From Hevea brasiliensis (Eukaryota; Streptophyta; Magnoliopsida; Malpighiales; Euphorbiaceae): 64,000 nt of DNA. The position numbers were made by a program, and so were the translations under genes. Where the stretch lies: NCBI RefSeq assembly GCF_030052815.1, contig NC_079498.1, forward strand, positions 98,102,041 to 98,166,040. Reading direction: 5' to 3'. This document shows positions 12,401-26,800 of the stretch, piece after piece. Position 1 is the first letter of the stretch; each line of letters opens with the position of its first letter. Under the pieces are notes generated by a model. The model worked only from the letters and a program-made list of their open reading frames with translations. It had not been told where the DNA came from and searched no databases.

Positions 12401-12860
12401 TACTCTCCTATATTGACTGCAATTAAATTATGCTTACATAGTGCTTATACTGCGTCTTAACAAGATAACAATTTTCTAAACATTGATATAATTATTAAGA
12501 GTTAAAAAGTCAATTTTTATAATATAAAGTAAATTTGTAAAAATTTAAAAAGTAAATTTTTTTTTACAATTATTCCTAAATTTTTTAATATTACTTCCTT
12601 CACTTCCCTTCTCATTTTTTTTTTCAATTTTTTTTTTTAAATTGCAAGCTTTTGCATAACAGGTCAATAGCATTTGCCTACCCCCAAGGCATAAATGGCA
12701 TTTGAATCAAATCATAAAGAACAAAGCAAATGCATAATCTCCAACGCTAATTAAATAGAGATATAATCTACAAAGAGTGGCTATCCAATATCCATAGAGC
12801 TCAAAAAAATGTTCTATGAATGATTGCAATGACAAACAGTTTTGATTTATTACCAGGTAT
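9420..12860. other. AT-rich intergenic spacer
   Basis: Very AT-rich sequence between the eRF1 leader and the importin 3' end. No credible coding exon was seen on either strand. Contents noted are an (AT)n run (10972-10994), an adjoining perfect hairpin (10991-11076) and scattered homopolymer runs. Confidence 0.75.
10991..11076. repeat. Perfect inverted repeat, 37-bp stem, 12-nt loop
   Basis: The left arm 10991-11027 is the exact reverse complement of 11040-11076. The stem carries a non-repetitive core (GAAATCTCCGTC) plus an (AC)n/(GT)n part. The loop 11028-11039 is itself GT/GC alternating. An (AT)n tract abuts the left arm. Confidence 0.93.
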
Positions 12861-12867
12861 ACTGAAT

Positions 12868-12965
12868 GTCATCATCTCTAGCCGCCGTTGTTGCAGAATT
12901 ATACTCTCACTCTCACTCTCACTTGAAAGTATAAATCTGCAACAGATGCGGCTAGAGATGATAAC
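12868..12965. ncRNA. MIRNA-precursor-like hairpin (unidentified family)
   Basis: Arms 12868-12905 and 12928-12965 are both 38 nt and pair without bulges. There are five non-Watson-Crick positions, one of which is G:U, and the 22-nt loop is (CTCACT)-rich. Such symmetric, near-perfect stems with few mismatches match plant miRNA precursor criteria. Both strands fold. I recognise no known miRNA in either arm. It lies about 285 bp beyond the importin stop codon. A short foldback transposon is the main alternative. Confidence 0.45.
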
Positions 12966-12970
12966 ATACA

Positions 12971-12973
<3 letters not shown>

Positions 12974-13008
<35 letters not shown>
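12974..13008. repeat. (TA)n microsatellite
   Basis: About 35 bp of uninterrupted TA next to the hairpin, in the importin 3' flank. Confidence 0.95.
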
Positions 13009-13010
<2 letters not shown>

Positions 13011-13249
13011 CTACCATGGTTTTTGAGATGTTTAACAAAAATTGGGATTGGGAGAAAACTGTACAGAAAACAAAAATATGGCCACGGGAGTAATTACAAT
13101 GTGGGGACTTTTGCTCAAAAGATAGACCCCAGGATTTTCCAAGCTTGAAAGCAAGCCAACAAATTACAACTGTGATAGTACTAGCAGCAACAGGCTCAGC
13201 AGCTCTTGAAGCTGTGGACTGGATTAGCTTATGTTTGATGCGAGTTATG

Positions 13250-13658
13250 TTAAATTTGGGATGGGACATTACGGTGACTATCAGCAAATTCTCGAACTAA
13301 TCGCTTCCAAACCCTTCCACCTTTCCCTTGCATATGCCCATAATTGTTTTTTACTCCATTGCAACTCTTACTCTCGAGATAGTCTGAGGCAGCACCAACA
13401 AGAGCATCCAACCAAATTGGCACAAGAGTTTCGGCTTCCCCTTGCTTTAGATACTCGACTGGAAGAGCCTGCACCTGGTGTAACGACTATAGTTAGATGT
13501 TGTGAAGACTGAAGAACAAACACGTAGGAATTTAGCCCAAAACAGATTTGAAGGCAGCTAGACAATGATGCATTTAAAAGAGCTCAAGATCGTAATGGAT
13601 TTTGCATATTTCTTTCAGACAACTCCAAAACTTTTCCAGCTCAAACAGATTTAAAAGT

Positions 13659-13696
<38 letters not shown>

Positions 13697-16600
13697 GCTG
13701 CATGTAGCCAACCATGCAAAGATTCCCAACAGATAACAGTCTTCCAAGTTGTTCTCTCACTAAAACTGCAAATGGCGGCCAATTGTTGCAAGATTGTTGC
13801 ACACTTGTGAACCTATCAGGAAAAGAGGCCAAATAATAATTATTCGCTGTACTCTTTAAGATAAACAACAACGTGAGAGCCAATCATCAATTGGGGTCCT
13901 CTGATGTACCATAGAAAAATAGAAGATCCACTGTGTTTTAAAATGGAACGAGACGAATCCATGTTTGTGAGCCCTAAAATCTTCTTTTATATTTTCTTTA
14001 CATGCTTAATCTCTTTTCATTTACGAAGGAAGATGGGTAGCCTAGTTAGGATATCGAGCCAACTAAGTTGAATTTTCACAGTAGCACATTTGATGAAATC
14101 CATGAGAAAATCTGGGTTACTTCTCTTTATGATCATGATTGTATTTGTAAGAATCACACGCCACCACCTTCATTTCTGGGTGTGACCAATAACCTTTGGT
14201 AATGGACAAATCTTTTGCTTACAAGTTATATTTATTTGTGCAAATTAAACTAGAGAAGAAAAAGTTGCCAATAAATATCAAGCCAAAGCTGATTATATGA
14301 CCAATAGCAATAAGATAACATATGCTGTGATATTTTCACAGCTAAAAAGATATTTTAGTGCACTGTGGAAACATATCGATTAAAATTGGATTTATTTCCA
14401 ACAGGACAAATAAACAAGAGTGAAAGTTCGGTCTTGTTCCAACTCCTTGTTAAATTTATACTCCAATGCATTTCTGCTATTAAAACTGCCAATCATGCAA
14501 ATATTTTCTCACAGTTCAGAGAAATACACCTTGAGTTGCACTCAATTATTGCATTGCATATGTCCTAAAGTAAAATATGGCTAATCTGGAAGTAATTTTG
14601 CCCATGATAACATCATGAAGTGCCTTAATCAAGAATAAATAGAAGATAAAGAGTTTTCTTTCTTTCTTTTTTTTTTTTTTAAAAAAAAGGCTCATTGCCA
14701 ACACAAACTAGCGAAGGAAGGCATACCCGTGACATTGCTGAAACACCAAGCAAAGCATACACCACACTTGATACTAGTCCCTCACCACTGTGAGATATGA
14801 CCTGAATTGTTACGGCACCATATGATCCTTCAGGAATAGAATTCATGGATTCCAATAAAGATGTCAGGCTCAACTCCAAAAAACCTAACAAATGTACATT
14901 CATCTAAAAGGGTCAATAACAAAGAAGATTCATATTCCTCAACTAGATATAAATAAGATCAACACAAATTCCAAACGAAACCAACAAAGGCTACATGTTT
15001 AAGGATGTGTTGTGAAAGCCGTACACAATAAAAATATATTTTCCACCCTGCATAAAGTATCTCATTTTATTCTCATCTTCCTCAAAAAATTGTCTATCAA
15101 GAGCAGGAGTGCATTTTTTGTCCCACATTTTCCAAATTAACCTCATTACAATGAGAATGTAAGTCACAAAACATCAGTTCATATTAATGCCAAATTTGGT
15201 TTATTGCTCAACTAATTTATTTTAGAGGACAGCATCCTTTGCAGAATTCCTTGGACTTACATGACAAATATGACATTGCTCCCAGTGCTGCTCCACGATG
15301 CATCGCCATACAGCATATAGCAGCCTTTTGAAAGGAAACTTCAAGAAGGGAACCAGATGCAGCTAATACTTCCTGAGATACCAGATAGCTGGACAAGTTA
15401 GTTAAATCTGTTACCTTGGGTATCATTAAAACTCATTTATCCAATTCTATTAAAAAGCAAGAGAAGAAAGACAATTATCAGTACTAACAAAAAAGGAATA
15501 CTAAACCTTACGAGAGCTTCGAACAAATGTGGATGCAAGATTTGTATAGGCCTCCACTAAATCTGGCTCTTGGTCACATATGTATGAAGAATTAAGACCC
15601 ATTACTGAAGATGCTTGCGTAAATCTTTCAAAAATTTTGACAAATAAGGGTCCATACTCCTCTCTATTGCTGAATTCTTCAATAACAACAGAAGCTGATG
15701 ATCCCGCATCACCCCCACCATCCCCCAAAATAAATAAATAATCTAAAGTAAACAAACACATGGTAAACTGGGCTCTACAAAAAAGCACATAATAAAAAAA
15801 GGGGATTATATTACCTGTTCTAATGTAACAATCATGACTTTGGAATGATAGAAAATTACTTGATAGGCAATCTAGTACATTAGGCAATAGCATTACAAAG
15901 TGCTGCCCTGCAATAAGAAACTTTAATTATGGATAAAAGCAATATAAACTGCATGGAGACTAATGGAACTTCAGAGTGCTTAAGAAAAACATGAAAGTAC
16001 ACTCCAATTACCAGAGGACTGAATCGCTAGTGAAAGAGCCTGGCAAGCTGCAGTAGATAAATTGCTACTCTCCATATGTTCAGACCTAAATAGTTTCTCT
16101 AAAATGGGCCAAAAAGCCGTTAGCAGTCCAAATATAGGATCATCTGCACCAGGCACACATGGCAGAGGTGTAGCAAGATGACTAATTACAGTTCCTACCC
16201 TGTAACCAAACAGGATTAGAGTTAGAGCAAAACAATGTCACCAAGTATGGAGTGCAACTGCAAACTCAATGAAAAGATCAGTTTCTATTGAAACTAATAA
16301 TAATAAAAAAAAATTCATCCCTGAATTCATTGTGCTTTCAGTTCAAAGTCTTTTTCCTGTGGTAATCTCCTAGTTATTTTTATAGTTTGGAAAGTTCACA
16401 ATGCTTTACAAAGGAAACACAACTACTTTTACTCAAGTTTCAATAACATTGAATTTTCATTCTTTTCCCACAAAGAAGAAATAAGATAAAAGGACATGCT
16501 TGCACAGGTGGTAAATTATGCAAATACACACTAGCGACCCAACCCAATAGTTTCAATCACATACCTGTACAATCCTCTTGCTGCAGAGCTCAAAATTTGT

Positions 16601-19600
16601 GTGTAAGTAGCTGGATTTTGTCTAAAAGAATGATCATTATCTTCTTCAATCTGGACAGACAACAAGTGGTTGATGGTAGTATGAAAAATGAATAGTGACA
16701 CATGAATGAAAATGAAGGACATATAGATTTTCAATGTCAAAATCAACAACAAAACAGCAAACAGCTCCCCTAATTGTCACAATACAGGGGAAAGAGGAGG
16801 ACAGGAAAAAATCCCCAAGCAGGTGTTCCAATAACAGGGTGAAATTAACTCAGAAACCTTCCACAAACTGGATTCAAGAAGTCATCACTCTCTTTAGTCT
16901 TTACAACATGTTTCCAACGCAATTTACCATCCCTCAACAATTTGCAAACGCTTCTACCAATATTACAAATATTATTAGCAATTTAATGCTAAACAAGCAG
17001 GTAAACATCAACTAGATTTCAGTAGAAACTAAGCAATATAAATAGGAGATGACTGATGGTCAAATTTTCCCCCTCCAGGTCATGAAATGTAGGAGGTATC
17101 AACAAATTTTTATGTTTCCTTTCCTAGAATAAATGAACTATCATTACTTCATATAGTAGAGTACAAAGCAGCTCTACTCAACTAGCCTTAATTCCAAACA
17201 AGTTAGGTTCAGCCAGATTGATTGTTATTCATACAGCTTTGTTTAGGGCTTTATACTAAAGGAAATATTTCAGTTTGTGTTTAAAGGATTGTTGTAACCA
17301 AGCAAACATTCACATCTACAGATTGAAAGCTTATGCCTCATTCTAAATATCTCCTGCCAAGCTGCATAAATCACCTCCACTTCTGAACAACAATAGTAGT
17401 TAGGTTTGACTGATTAACAAAGAAGTTAATAATGAAGGTAAACATAGTTACACCATATGATTGAAGAAAGTTTCAAAATACAAGAATTCACTTGCATGAT
17501 TTTGCAATATTCATGTTACTTAACCAAAAAGGGAAAAAAAGTCAGTTTAGATATCTACCGTTTCAAAAGCCTATATTTGAAAGAATAAAACAAGAAAATG
17601 CTTTCCCTATATCTCTTTGTAAAGCTTTGTTCAATAAGAATAAACACCGCATGTACAGGTAAGCATGAAAATGTTTGCAAAGTAGAACAGTTGATAAAGC
17701 CAATAACTAGAGGCCAGCAAGTGTGAAATTGGAAGAAAACAGATACATAAATATAATAATTGGCCACAAAAAATATTTTAACTCTTACAAGTTTTCCTAT
17801 AGCATCATAGCTAGAAGAAAGCAATCTAGCCAACAAGTTGTTCTTTAGCTCTTTATTTGGAACAGAGCCAAGGATGATGCTAATTGCACTAACTACTTCT
17901 TCCTCATCTTCCAAAGGCAAATGCCTCTTCTCCAAAGCCTGAGAAATCAGAAGACAAGAAAATAATATTCCTTTACTCTTCCTTTTCCTTTTCACAATGA
18001 GAAAGATGAGTGTTCACATTAACAAAGACATGAAAAAAATTTAATATGGGCCCCGAAACAATTAGTGTTCACATTGTATTGAGAGATAGCATGCAGACAT
18101 GTTCACTTCAGGCCCAGGATCTCAAGCGCTTAGAACTTTTGTCTTACTAATTCATGTTAATGAATCATGGTTAACTTCATATCCCGATCAGGAAGCAGAA
18201 ACACTAAAATATTTCCAAACAATAGTGATAAATTTCTCAAATACATCAATTTCAAAAAAGAAAATAGGTAACTAGAAACAAGTTAATGAAGTAGTGCGTT
18301 CACTATTTTCAGCACCAAAAAAATTATGTAGAAGATAGAAAAAAAAGTGACATGTTAAAAAAAAAAATCTTTTACCTCACCAATCCACATCAAAATTTCC
18401 AGACTTGAGGGTTCACAAATCACAGCAGAAGCATCTTCACAAAACTTACGCAGGGCAGAGGCACAAGCATTTGAAGACTGAGGCTCTGAAATCCCTGCTG
18501 CAAGAAATAATCTGAAAGTAGCAAGTCAGCACAAGATGGAAACTTGAATTGAATGTCAGGCATAATGATGTCATACGATGCATACAAGGACCTCTTTCTT
18601 AAGAAGGTAAGCACAAACGAAAATAATGAAAAAAGTGCCACAGGGGAATGTCATACAGCTGATGCTTAAAATTGTACGATAGGAAGTAGAATAAATATAG
18701 ATTCATGCTTATGTGATAATATAAACATACATCATAAATCACGGTGAAAGAGTATCCTTACAGTAGGGGCCTAGCATTAGTTTGAAAAGTAGATATCCAC
18801 TTGGAATAGGAGCCAACAACATCTGCAAGCGATCTGTATACCTAAAATGAAAAAGAGTCTCTTAGACATAAGAATGAACTAGATATGAATGGATCTCCCA
18901 GTGGATACAAAATTTCTTTAAGTAAAGCAGGAGTATGGTATAACAGATGTTTACTCTGAAAGTCTAAATTTGAAAAACAAAATTTTTTAAGGGAAATATC
19001 TCACATACAATGCACGTAAACCCCTTGAGCTTGTCAGAAGGCCCGCTAGACAACATAGCTGCCAACTGCATGATCACTGAAAAGTCAAAGGTCTGGCCCT
19101 CCCGGAGAACAATTTCAGAAACCTGGAACACAACTTGTACACTATCATGATATGAACAATTGTGAATTGCCAACATGCAGTGATTTAGTAAGCTCATAGA
19201 AAAACACATTTGAATGACTAACAAAGCTCTTATAAGGGGTAAGGCAAGCAATCAACTGCAAGTCAATATCACATCACAGGTAAGCAATTGGCAGTGGATA
19301 GGGCACATTTCAATATCCAAAATGAGAGAAATAAGTATACGTAAAGCTTGTGTCTTAAGAATGCCTGGAGAAAACGAATTATGTCTCCTAAGACTTACAT
19401 GAAGTTTCATTCAAGTTTTTCACTAAATTTAAACTTCCTTAGAAATTACTATTGACTGATAATAAATCCATTCATGTATCAATTTATATTAACATCTATT
19501 AATCAATATAGGCACATTTCAGTATCCAAAATGTGTGAGTGAAGAAATCCACAAAAATAAATAACCAGGTTTACAAAGTAGAACAAAGCCTAATTGAAAA

Positions 19601-22600
19601 ATATCAAAAGGATGCAACATGACCCCACATAAAAAATTTGGAAGACAGGTATCAATATGGATGTATGCAAAACAACCGCAAAGAAGATGATAGCAAGACC
19701 ATAGCAGTGTGTTGCACTGACCACATTAAGAGCAAACAATTTGGCTTCCACCTCCTTCCAAGGTACTGGTACACTTGCAGATGCCCAGTCACCAAAGAAA
19801 AGCTACAACAGAAAAGTTAAAACATCATAATCTATCATATAGACAATTATAAACTAAAACTATGAACATCAAAAAGGATTCAAGGAAAAACAAATAAGAA
19901 ACATCTACTTTAATATTTTAGATCATTGTATTGATTTTTAGATCTCATGTGCAACTTCTTCCGGAGCAGTAGAAAGAAAGAAATGAGAGATTTTCAAAGC
20001 ATACAACCTAAAATGGGATCACCAATCCTCTAAAATAACCAAGATTAGCCTTTTGTTCTGCTAATACACACTCACATACAAAGAATTGAGTACTTAATTA
20101 ATGTTCATCAAAATGACTCTCGTCTTTAATCCACACTAATACTTACGGATTGTGTACACCTAGAATAATAGCACAGCATCCCCAGTGAAATATTACTTAA
20201 AAAAAAGGTGATCCTTTACATAGGTTGGGTCAAGGTGATAAACATTAGATTGCAATCCATGCCACAGTTTCCATTTCCCCCCCTAGTGTATAGATAAGAC
20301 TGGATTAAATTAACCAGAGAAGACTGGATTGAATATGGAAAGGCCAAAAGAATTGAAGGAAAACACTATCCTACGTACACAAGAATTATACCAAAGAAGC
20401 ACCTAATAATGAAAACCTAAAGTTTCAAGTATCAATAAGAGTCATGAGAAAATAGAACAAGAAGCTCTGGAAAACCTCACAAGTTATGTGCAAAAATAAA
20501 TTAAAAGCAATAAAACTTTACAAGAGAGGGAAAAGAGAGACACAAGAAAGTAGAAAAAAAGGTGAACCAATCCATCTTATATTCTTGTTGTATACTCCAA
20601 ACCAATTTCTCTGGATTAACATTTGCCTCCTACTTCCACCATGACATAAAGTTACACTTCACCCTATTAACCCCCAGCTACATCAAAATAAATAAATAAA
20701 TAAAAGTGATTTGCACTTAACTTTTAAAGTGTCCCTTAGTATCTGATGAATACCCACACAGACACTCACGGCCTCACCACCTTTTCTCCTTATTGAGTAA
20801 ATGAAAGTTATAATGAGAAAGGCGCCAAATGGGTGCTACTTATTTAACAAAAAGGCAAAGAAAATAAGTATTTAGGCAGAAAAAATTAAATTAAATAAGC
20901 AAAATGATCCCAACAAAAATTGTGTCTCCAAATACAAAATATATTTGCTGGGCTTGCTTCACCAGATCATTATATGATAAGCATGAGTTATAAATGCCAA
21001 AAAAGTGATGAAAGAAAAAATATTTCCATGTGCCAGGAACGACAAAACATCCATGCAGCAATCACAAAAATCATTCAACCAGCAGTTGTCAGCCGCAGTA
21101 TTTTCCCACAACATTATCCATGGCCACAAGAACACAACAAAACTATGCATTGTCAATATTCCATACATAGCAAAGAACTACAATACTCAAAAACTACACG
21201 TGCACATTTTTCACATCACAGAACAAGTTGTTATTTGTGTCTGCGTGTGGCACACTCTCTAAAACAAGCACCTTTTGCACAAATGTCACAGGTCTTAATA
21301 GCTGACAAATATCCACCAAAAGTTCAGCAAGATTCATCCTGAATTGAACAAGACCATCAGGCAGGTCAAGCATTCCACTGTCATCATTCAATATAGATTC
21401 ATCAACCTGTCAGCAGCAAAGTTTCATTACAGATATGATTGTGGGAAAGAATATAAAAATAGAAAGCAATCTCTAATGATACACAACTGATCATATCTTA
21501 TACATTAGTGCACTGGCCTTCACTTCAACTATACATGCTTGTGCACATTGTTAGATCATAAAGATTAAATGCCAAGATATTAGGCCCTCTTTCTAAATGC
21601 CTCTCTAACCCCTAATTGAAATTCAAGCTACCTATCTGAAAAATACAAAACAGGAAATGAGGTATTATATCAAACATATAACAACTGCATATGAAACTAA
21701 GATACGTTGACACATAAATCTAGTAAAATAGCAACTTCCAACTCTCTCTCTTTTACCCCCGAGAACGCAGATGCACATAATCAATGTTTCTTTGAAGTAA
21801 ACATTTCAGAACTAAGATTTTTAAATGTTCAGACAGAACTAGTAAGCATGATTCCTTTAATGAAACTAAACTCTACAAAATTGTCTCCAATATCAATGGT
21901 AGCAAGAGAATACTGTTTTCTATGCCCCGTACCCCCAAAAGAACATACACATCAAACTACTGGTTTGGAGGTCACAAATCTACCAGACAATCATTGACAG
22001 CAAATGAGACATTAAATTGATAGATAACACAAACTACCTATCCAGATCCCAGGAGAAAAGATAAAATGAAAATAATGGATAAAGTGGAGAAAACCTGAGC
22101 ACGCAATAAAAGAGCATCAAGTAATGCTGAAAAAACAGAAAACAACATGTCTTCTGCATGTTTCCCATTTTTTGCAGTCTCTGAATCAGGACCAAGTATA
22201 TAGCTTGCAAGAGTAGACCTGGAAAAGACATTCAAGAATCTGTTGTTATCATGCTTTCATCAAGAGCCAAATGCACAATCGGTAATAAACACATATGGAA
22301 GCCTCCAAACCAAATCAGTACTAACTCTAACACAAGAATGCCATGATGCTAGAACTTTTAAAGACCACTGGCAGCATGCTTCCTCCAGGTAGAATAGTGT
22401 TCATGGCTTCTTTGTTGTGCTTTATTTTTGGATCTTTTACCACATACAAAATGAGATTGTAGATCCTTTCATTTTGATGAAGGTTTTATTTGTATTTGTA
22501 TTTATATTTGTATTTGTTTTATTTCTTTCAAGAAAGCAAGTATCATCCTCCATTGTGGTCTTTTTAAGCCACAAATATATACAACTTCTTGCCCTTCCCA

Positions 22601-23831
22601 AAAAAGTCAAATCCAACATACCAAAAAGTTCAAAGTATTCCACTACCCATCACTAGTGCTGGAAAAGGCAAATCATGGTGCTGGAGATCAACAATAAGAA
22701 GTTTTTGGTATTATTATTGTTGCATATTTAAAAAGTATTTCCTCTCCCAACCAAATACATATTTTGCTAAAAGTTCCTACTTTCTGTTAGTTTTCCATCT
22801 AATGAAGGTGGTCTCCAAAGACGAATAAAAAGAATAATAGTGCTGCCTATCACAACTCCTGCACTTAACACTTGGATGAGACTAATTCTCCCTAAGCCTC
22901 ATTTTTATTTATTGCACAAACTTGTGAACTTTCATCCAAATTGCCCCACCTTTAGGACCAATCCCTGCCATTAAATCCTATCCTAATCAGCAAAAGTCAG
23001 ATCATTTGCTTGCCTTCACTGTAGAAAGGCTTGCTCTTTCCTAAAATCCCTACATGCTTGATCTCATGGATTGACCAGAAAGCAGTTTAGAATATCTTTT
23101 GGAAGAGTTCTTTCCTAGCCTTAATCTTCCGCTTCACTCGCCAATTCCACCTTAAGTAAGCTATAGGGTCCCCTTTGTGAGGAGGCACCCCTTCTCCCGA
23201 AGTTACAGAGCTATTTTGCTGAGTTCCTTAGAGAGAGTTGCCTCATGCCCCAGTGAGGAAAGGCTAAACTTGTGAATATAGGTAAAAAGTGGTTTATTAA
23301 GTTTGATATATATCAATGTAATGAATTTTTCAAGGTCTAACCGTAACCTAGTTATTATTATGAAGGTAATATAATATATTTTTTAAGAATTGATTAGATT
23401 ACTATGGGAACATCAATCGGCATGAATTGAAGGAATGGAAGCGTCAAGCTCAATCCACCAGTGGGCTAACCCATGACTAGCAAAATTACATAACAAATTG
23501 AACCAGCTAACCAACTGAGAAAAAAACCTAGATGGGTAAAAAGCAATTTTATCCATCTCTGAATGTACACCCAATGGATTATTTGATCCATATTGATGCA
23601 ATGCAGCTAGATGAAGAAGACTGGCGCCTCGCCTAGCAAGAGGAAGAGCAAGACTGGAGAGACCTTCACTTTTTACATCCTATGAAATAAACCTGCCCTT
23701 TCCAGCCTTACTCAAATAGGAGGCGAAATTGAATGCATTTTCCACTCGAAGTCAAAAGCAGTTTTATCATGGGGGCTTATTTGTAATTACGAGTTTTCCT
23801 AATCCTAGTTGTATATAGAGACAACTCCAGA

Positions 23832-23875
<44 letters not shown>

Positions 23876-26800
23876 ACTGATAAAGGAGGAGGATGATATG
23901 GATTCAAATGATATAAGTGATAAATATGCATAGTAGAACAAATAGCACAAGATAGACATAGAAAACAATAGAAGATATCATAGAAGGAGACCAATTAGGA
24001 AGGATAGGAGGAGGATTTGGTACTTGGAATGTTGGATCACTTCTAGCGCTGGTGGATACCTTGGAAAGGAGACTGGTGAATATTGCTTGCATTCAGGAGA
24101 CTAACTGGGTAGGAGAGAAAAGTAAGGAAGTGGATAATGGAGAGAAACAAGGAAAAGAGTAGGAGATAGAATTATACTAGTAAAGCTAGTACTAGAAGGA
24201 GAAACAATAAATATAGTTAGTGCTTATGCCCCACAAATAGGACTGAGAGTAAACAAAGGTTTTGGGAAGATATGGATGATTTAATGCAAAGCATACCGAA
24301 TGAAGAGAATATTTTCATCGGTGGAGATTTTAATGGACATGTAAGAAGTGATAGGCAAGGTTATGATAATGTTCATGGAGGTTTTGGTTTTTGTGGCCAA
24401 AATGAGGAGGAAAAAAACATCCTGGATTTTGCTATGGCATACGACCTAATACTAACAAATACTTACTTTATAAAAAAGAGTCACATTTAGTGACTTTCAA
24501 AAGTGGGCAACATAGAAGCCAAATCGACTTCCTCTTAACCAGGAAGACAAATAGAGCTCTATGCAAGGATTGCAAGGTCATTCCAGGAGAGGCTTTAACA
24601 AGTCAACATAGAGTGGTGGTCTTGGATGTCAAGTTTAGGAACAATTCAAGTAAGGTCAAGAAATAGTAACAAAGTGGCGGAGTTCAAAGGATTAAAGCAA
24701 GTGAAGTTCAAAATGAGCAAGTATGGAAGCTAGATATGGAGGCCAATGATATGTGGATACAGATGGCATCAAAGATTAGAGAAGTAGCTAGAAAAATACT
24801 TGGAGAGTCTAAAGGACATGGACAACCCTCAAAAGAGAGATGGTGGTGAAATGAGGAAGTACAAAAGACAGTGAAGAGAAAAAGGGAATGATATAAGAAA
24901 TTACCTAAATGTGATAATAATGAGGCATATGAACAGTACAAGATAGCAAAGAAAGAGGCAAAAGCCTTTGAAAAGTTATATGAGAAACTTGGAACTAAAG
25001 AAGGGGAGAAAGATATTTATAGATTAGCAAGGAGTAGAGAAAGGAAATGTCAAGATCTCAATCAAGTTAGGTGCATTAGGGATAAAGAAGGAAAAATGTT
25101 GGTGAAAGATGAGGATATTAAAGAAAGATGGAGAAATTATTTTAGTAATCTCTTTAATAATAGTCAAAATGATAATAGCGTGAATATAGATTATAGAACA
25201 ATAGAAAAAAATGTAAATTATACTAGAAGGATTCGATCTTTAGAAGTAAAGGAAGCACTTAAGAGAATGAAAGTGGTAAAATGAAATACCAATTGAAGTG
25301 TGGAAGTATTTGGGAGATGTGGGAGTGGCATGGTTAACTAAATTATTTAATAAGATTCTAAACTCAAAGAAAATGCCTGATGAATGTAGGAAGAGTATTT
25401 TAGTATCTATTTTTAAAAATAAGGAGACATGAGTTGTTCAAACTATAGGGAATTAAACTCATGAGCCATACTATGAAGTTGTGGGAGAGAGTTGTGGAGC
25501 ATCGACACGCCATGATACTTCTATCTCTCTCAATCAATTTGGTTTCATGTCAACTATGGAAGCGATCTTTCTCATTAGAAGCTTGATGGAGAAATATAGA
25601 GATGTGAAGAAAGATCTACACATGGTTTTTATTGATTTGGAGAAGGCTTATGATAGTGTTCCAAGAAAGGTCTTATGGAATGTGTTAGAACAAAAGAGGG
25701 TATCTATTAGGTACATACAAGTATTGAAAGATATGTATGAAGGAGCAACTACTAGATTTTCCGATCTCAATTGGATTACACCAAGGATACCATAAGCTCT
25801 TACCTTTTTACATTAGTTTAGATGAACTGACGAAACATATACAAGAGAGTATTCTTTGGTGCATGATGTTTGCGGATGATATTGTTCTGATAGATGAGAC
25901 ACGAGAAGGAGTTAATAGGAAGCTAGAACTTTGAAGAAGTACTCTAGAGTCAAAAAGTTTTAAGTTAAGTAGAACGAAAACAGAATACATGCATTGCAAG
26001 TTCAATGAAGGCCAAACTGGTAATAGGGAAGGAGTTAGTTTGAATGGAGTGGTACTTTTCCAATGTAATCACTTTAAATATCTAGGCTCAGTCCTTCAAG
26101 TAGATGGGGAATGTGAGGAGGACGTTAGTCATAGGATTAAGATGGTTGAAGTGTTTTATGTGATCGTAAGATTCCCAATAAATTAAAAGGAAATTTTATG
26201 TTATATGGTAGTGAGTGTATGCATCTAAGATAAGAGTTGCAGAGATGATAATGTTAAGGTGGATGAGTGGCCATACTAGACTAGATAAAGTCCGTAATGA
26301 GAGTATTAGAGAAAAGGTAGGAGTGGTGCCAATTGAAGATAAGTTGAGAAAAGGGAGATTGAGGTGGTTTGGTCATGTAGACAAGTAGAGCACATTAGGT
26401 TAGAGGATAGAAAGAAAAAAAGGGGTAGACCTAAATTGACTTGGAGGAGAGTAGTACAACATGATTTAGAAGCATTACACATTTCTGAGGATTTAACCCA
26501 AAATCGTTCAGAGTGGAAAAAACGAATCCATATAGCCGACCCCAAATTTTTGGGATAAAGGCTTAGTTGAGTTGAGTTGAGTATATATATATATAGTAGA
26601 AAAACAGCCAATTGTCCATGGATGTAAGCACACTTGCCTAACCATAGAAAACTATTTGTTATTCATTTTTCTCTCTTCATGTGTGTATGTATATGTGTTA
26701 CTGTGAGAAAGAACTTTCGGAGCTATTCTTATTCTAATAATTTAGATAATTCTCGTGTGAGGTCCACAATTGATGCCTAATAAAGACAAGCTTGAACCAT

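Noticed and set aside
20920..21342. 140-codon plus-strand ORF overlapping importin exon 10
   Set aside because: Antisense to a confirmed exon, no recognisable domain, and the family fit is on the other strand.
22417..22656. Hydrophobic plus-strand ORF ([12 protein letters not shown] region)
   Set aside because: A low-complexity TTTGTATT repeat inside importin intron 8.
23767..23994. Small ORFs with Tyr-Ile repeats
   Set aside because: Translation of the (TA)n microsatellite.
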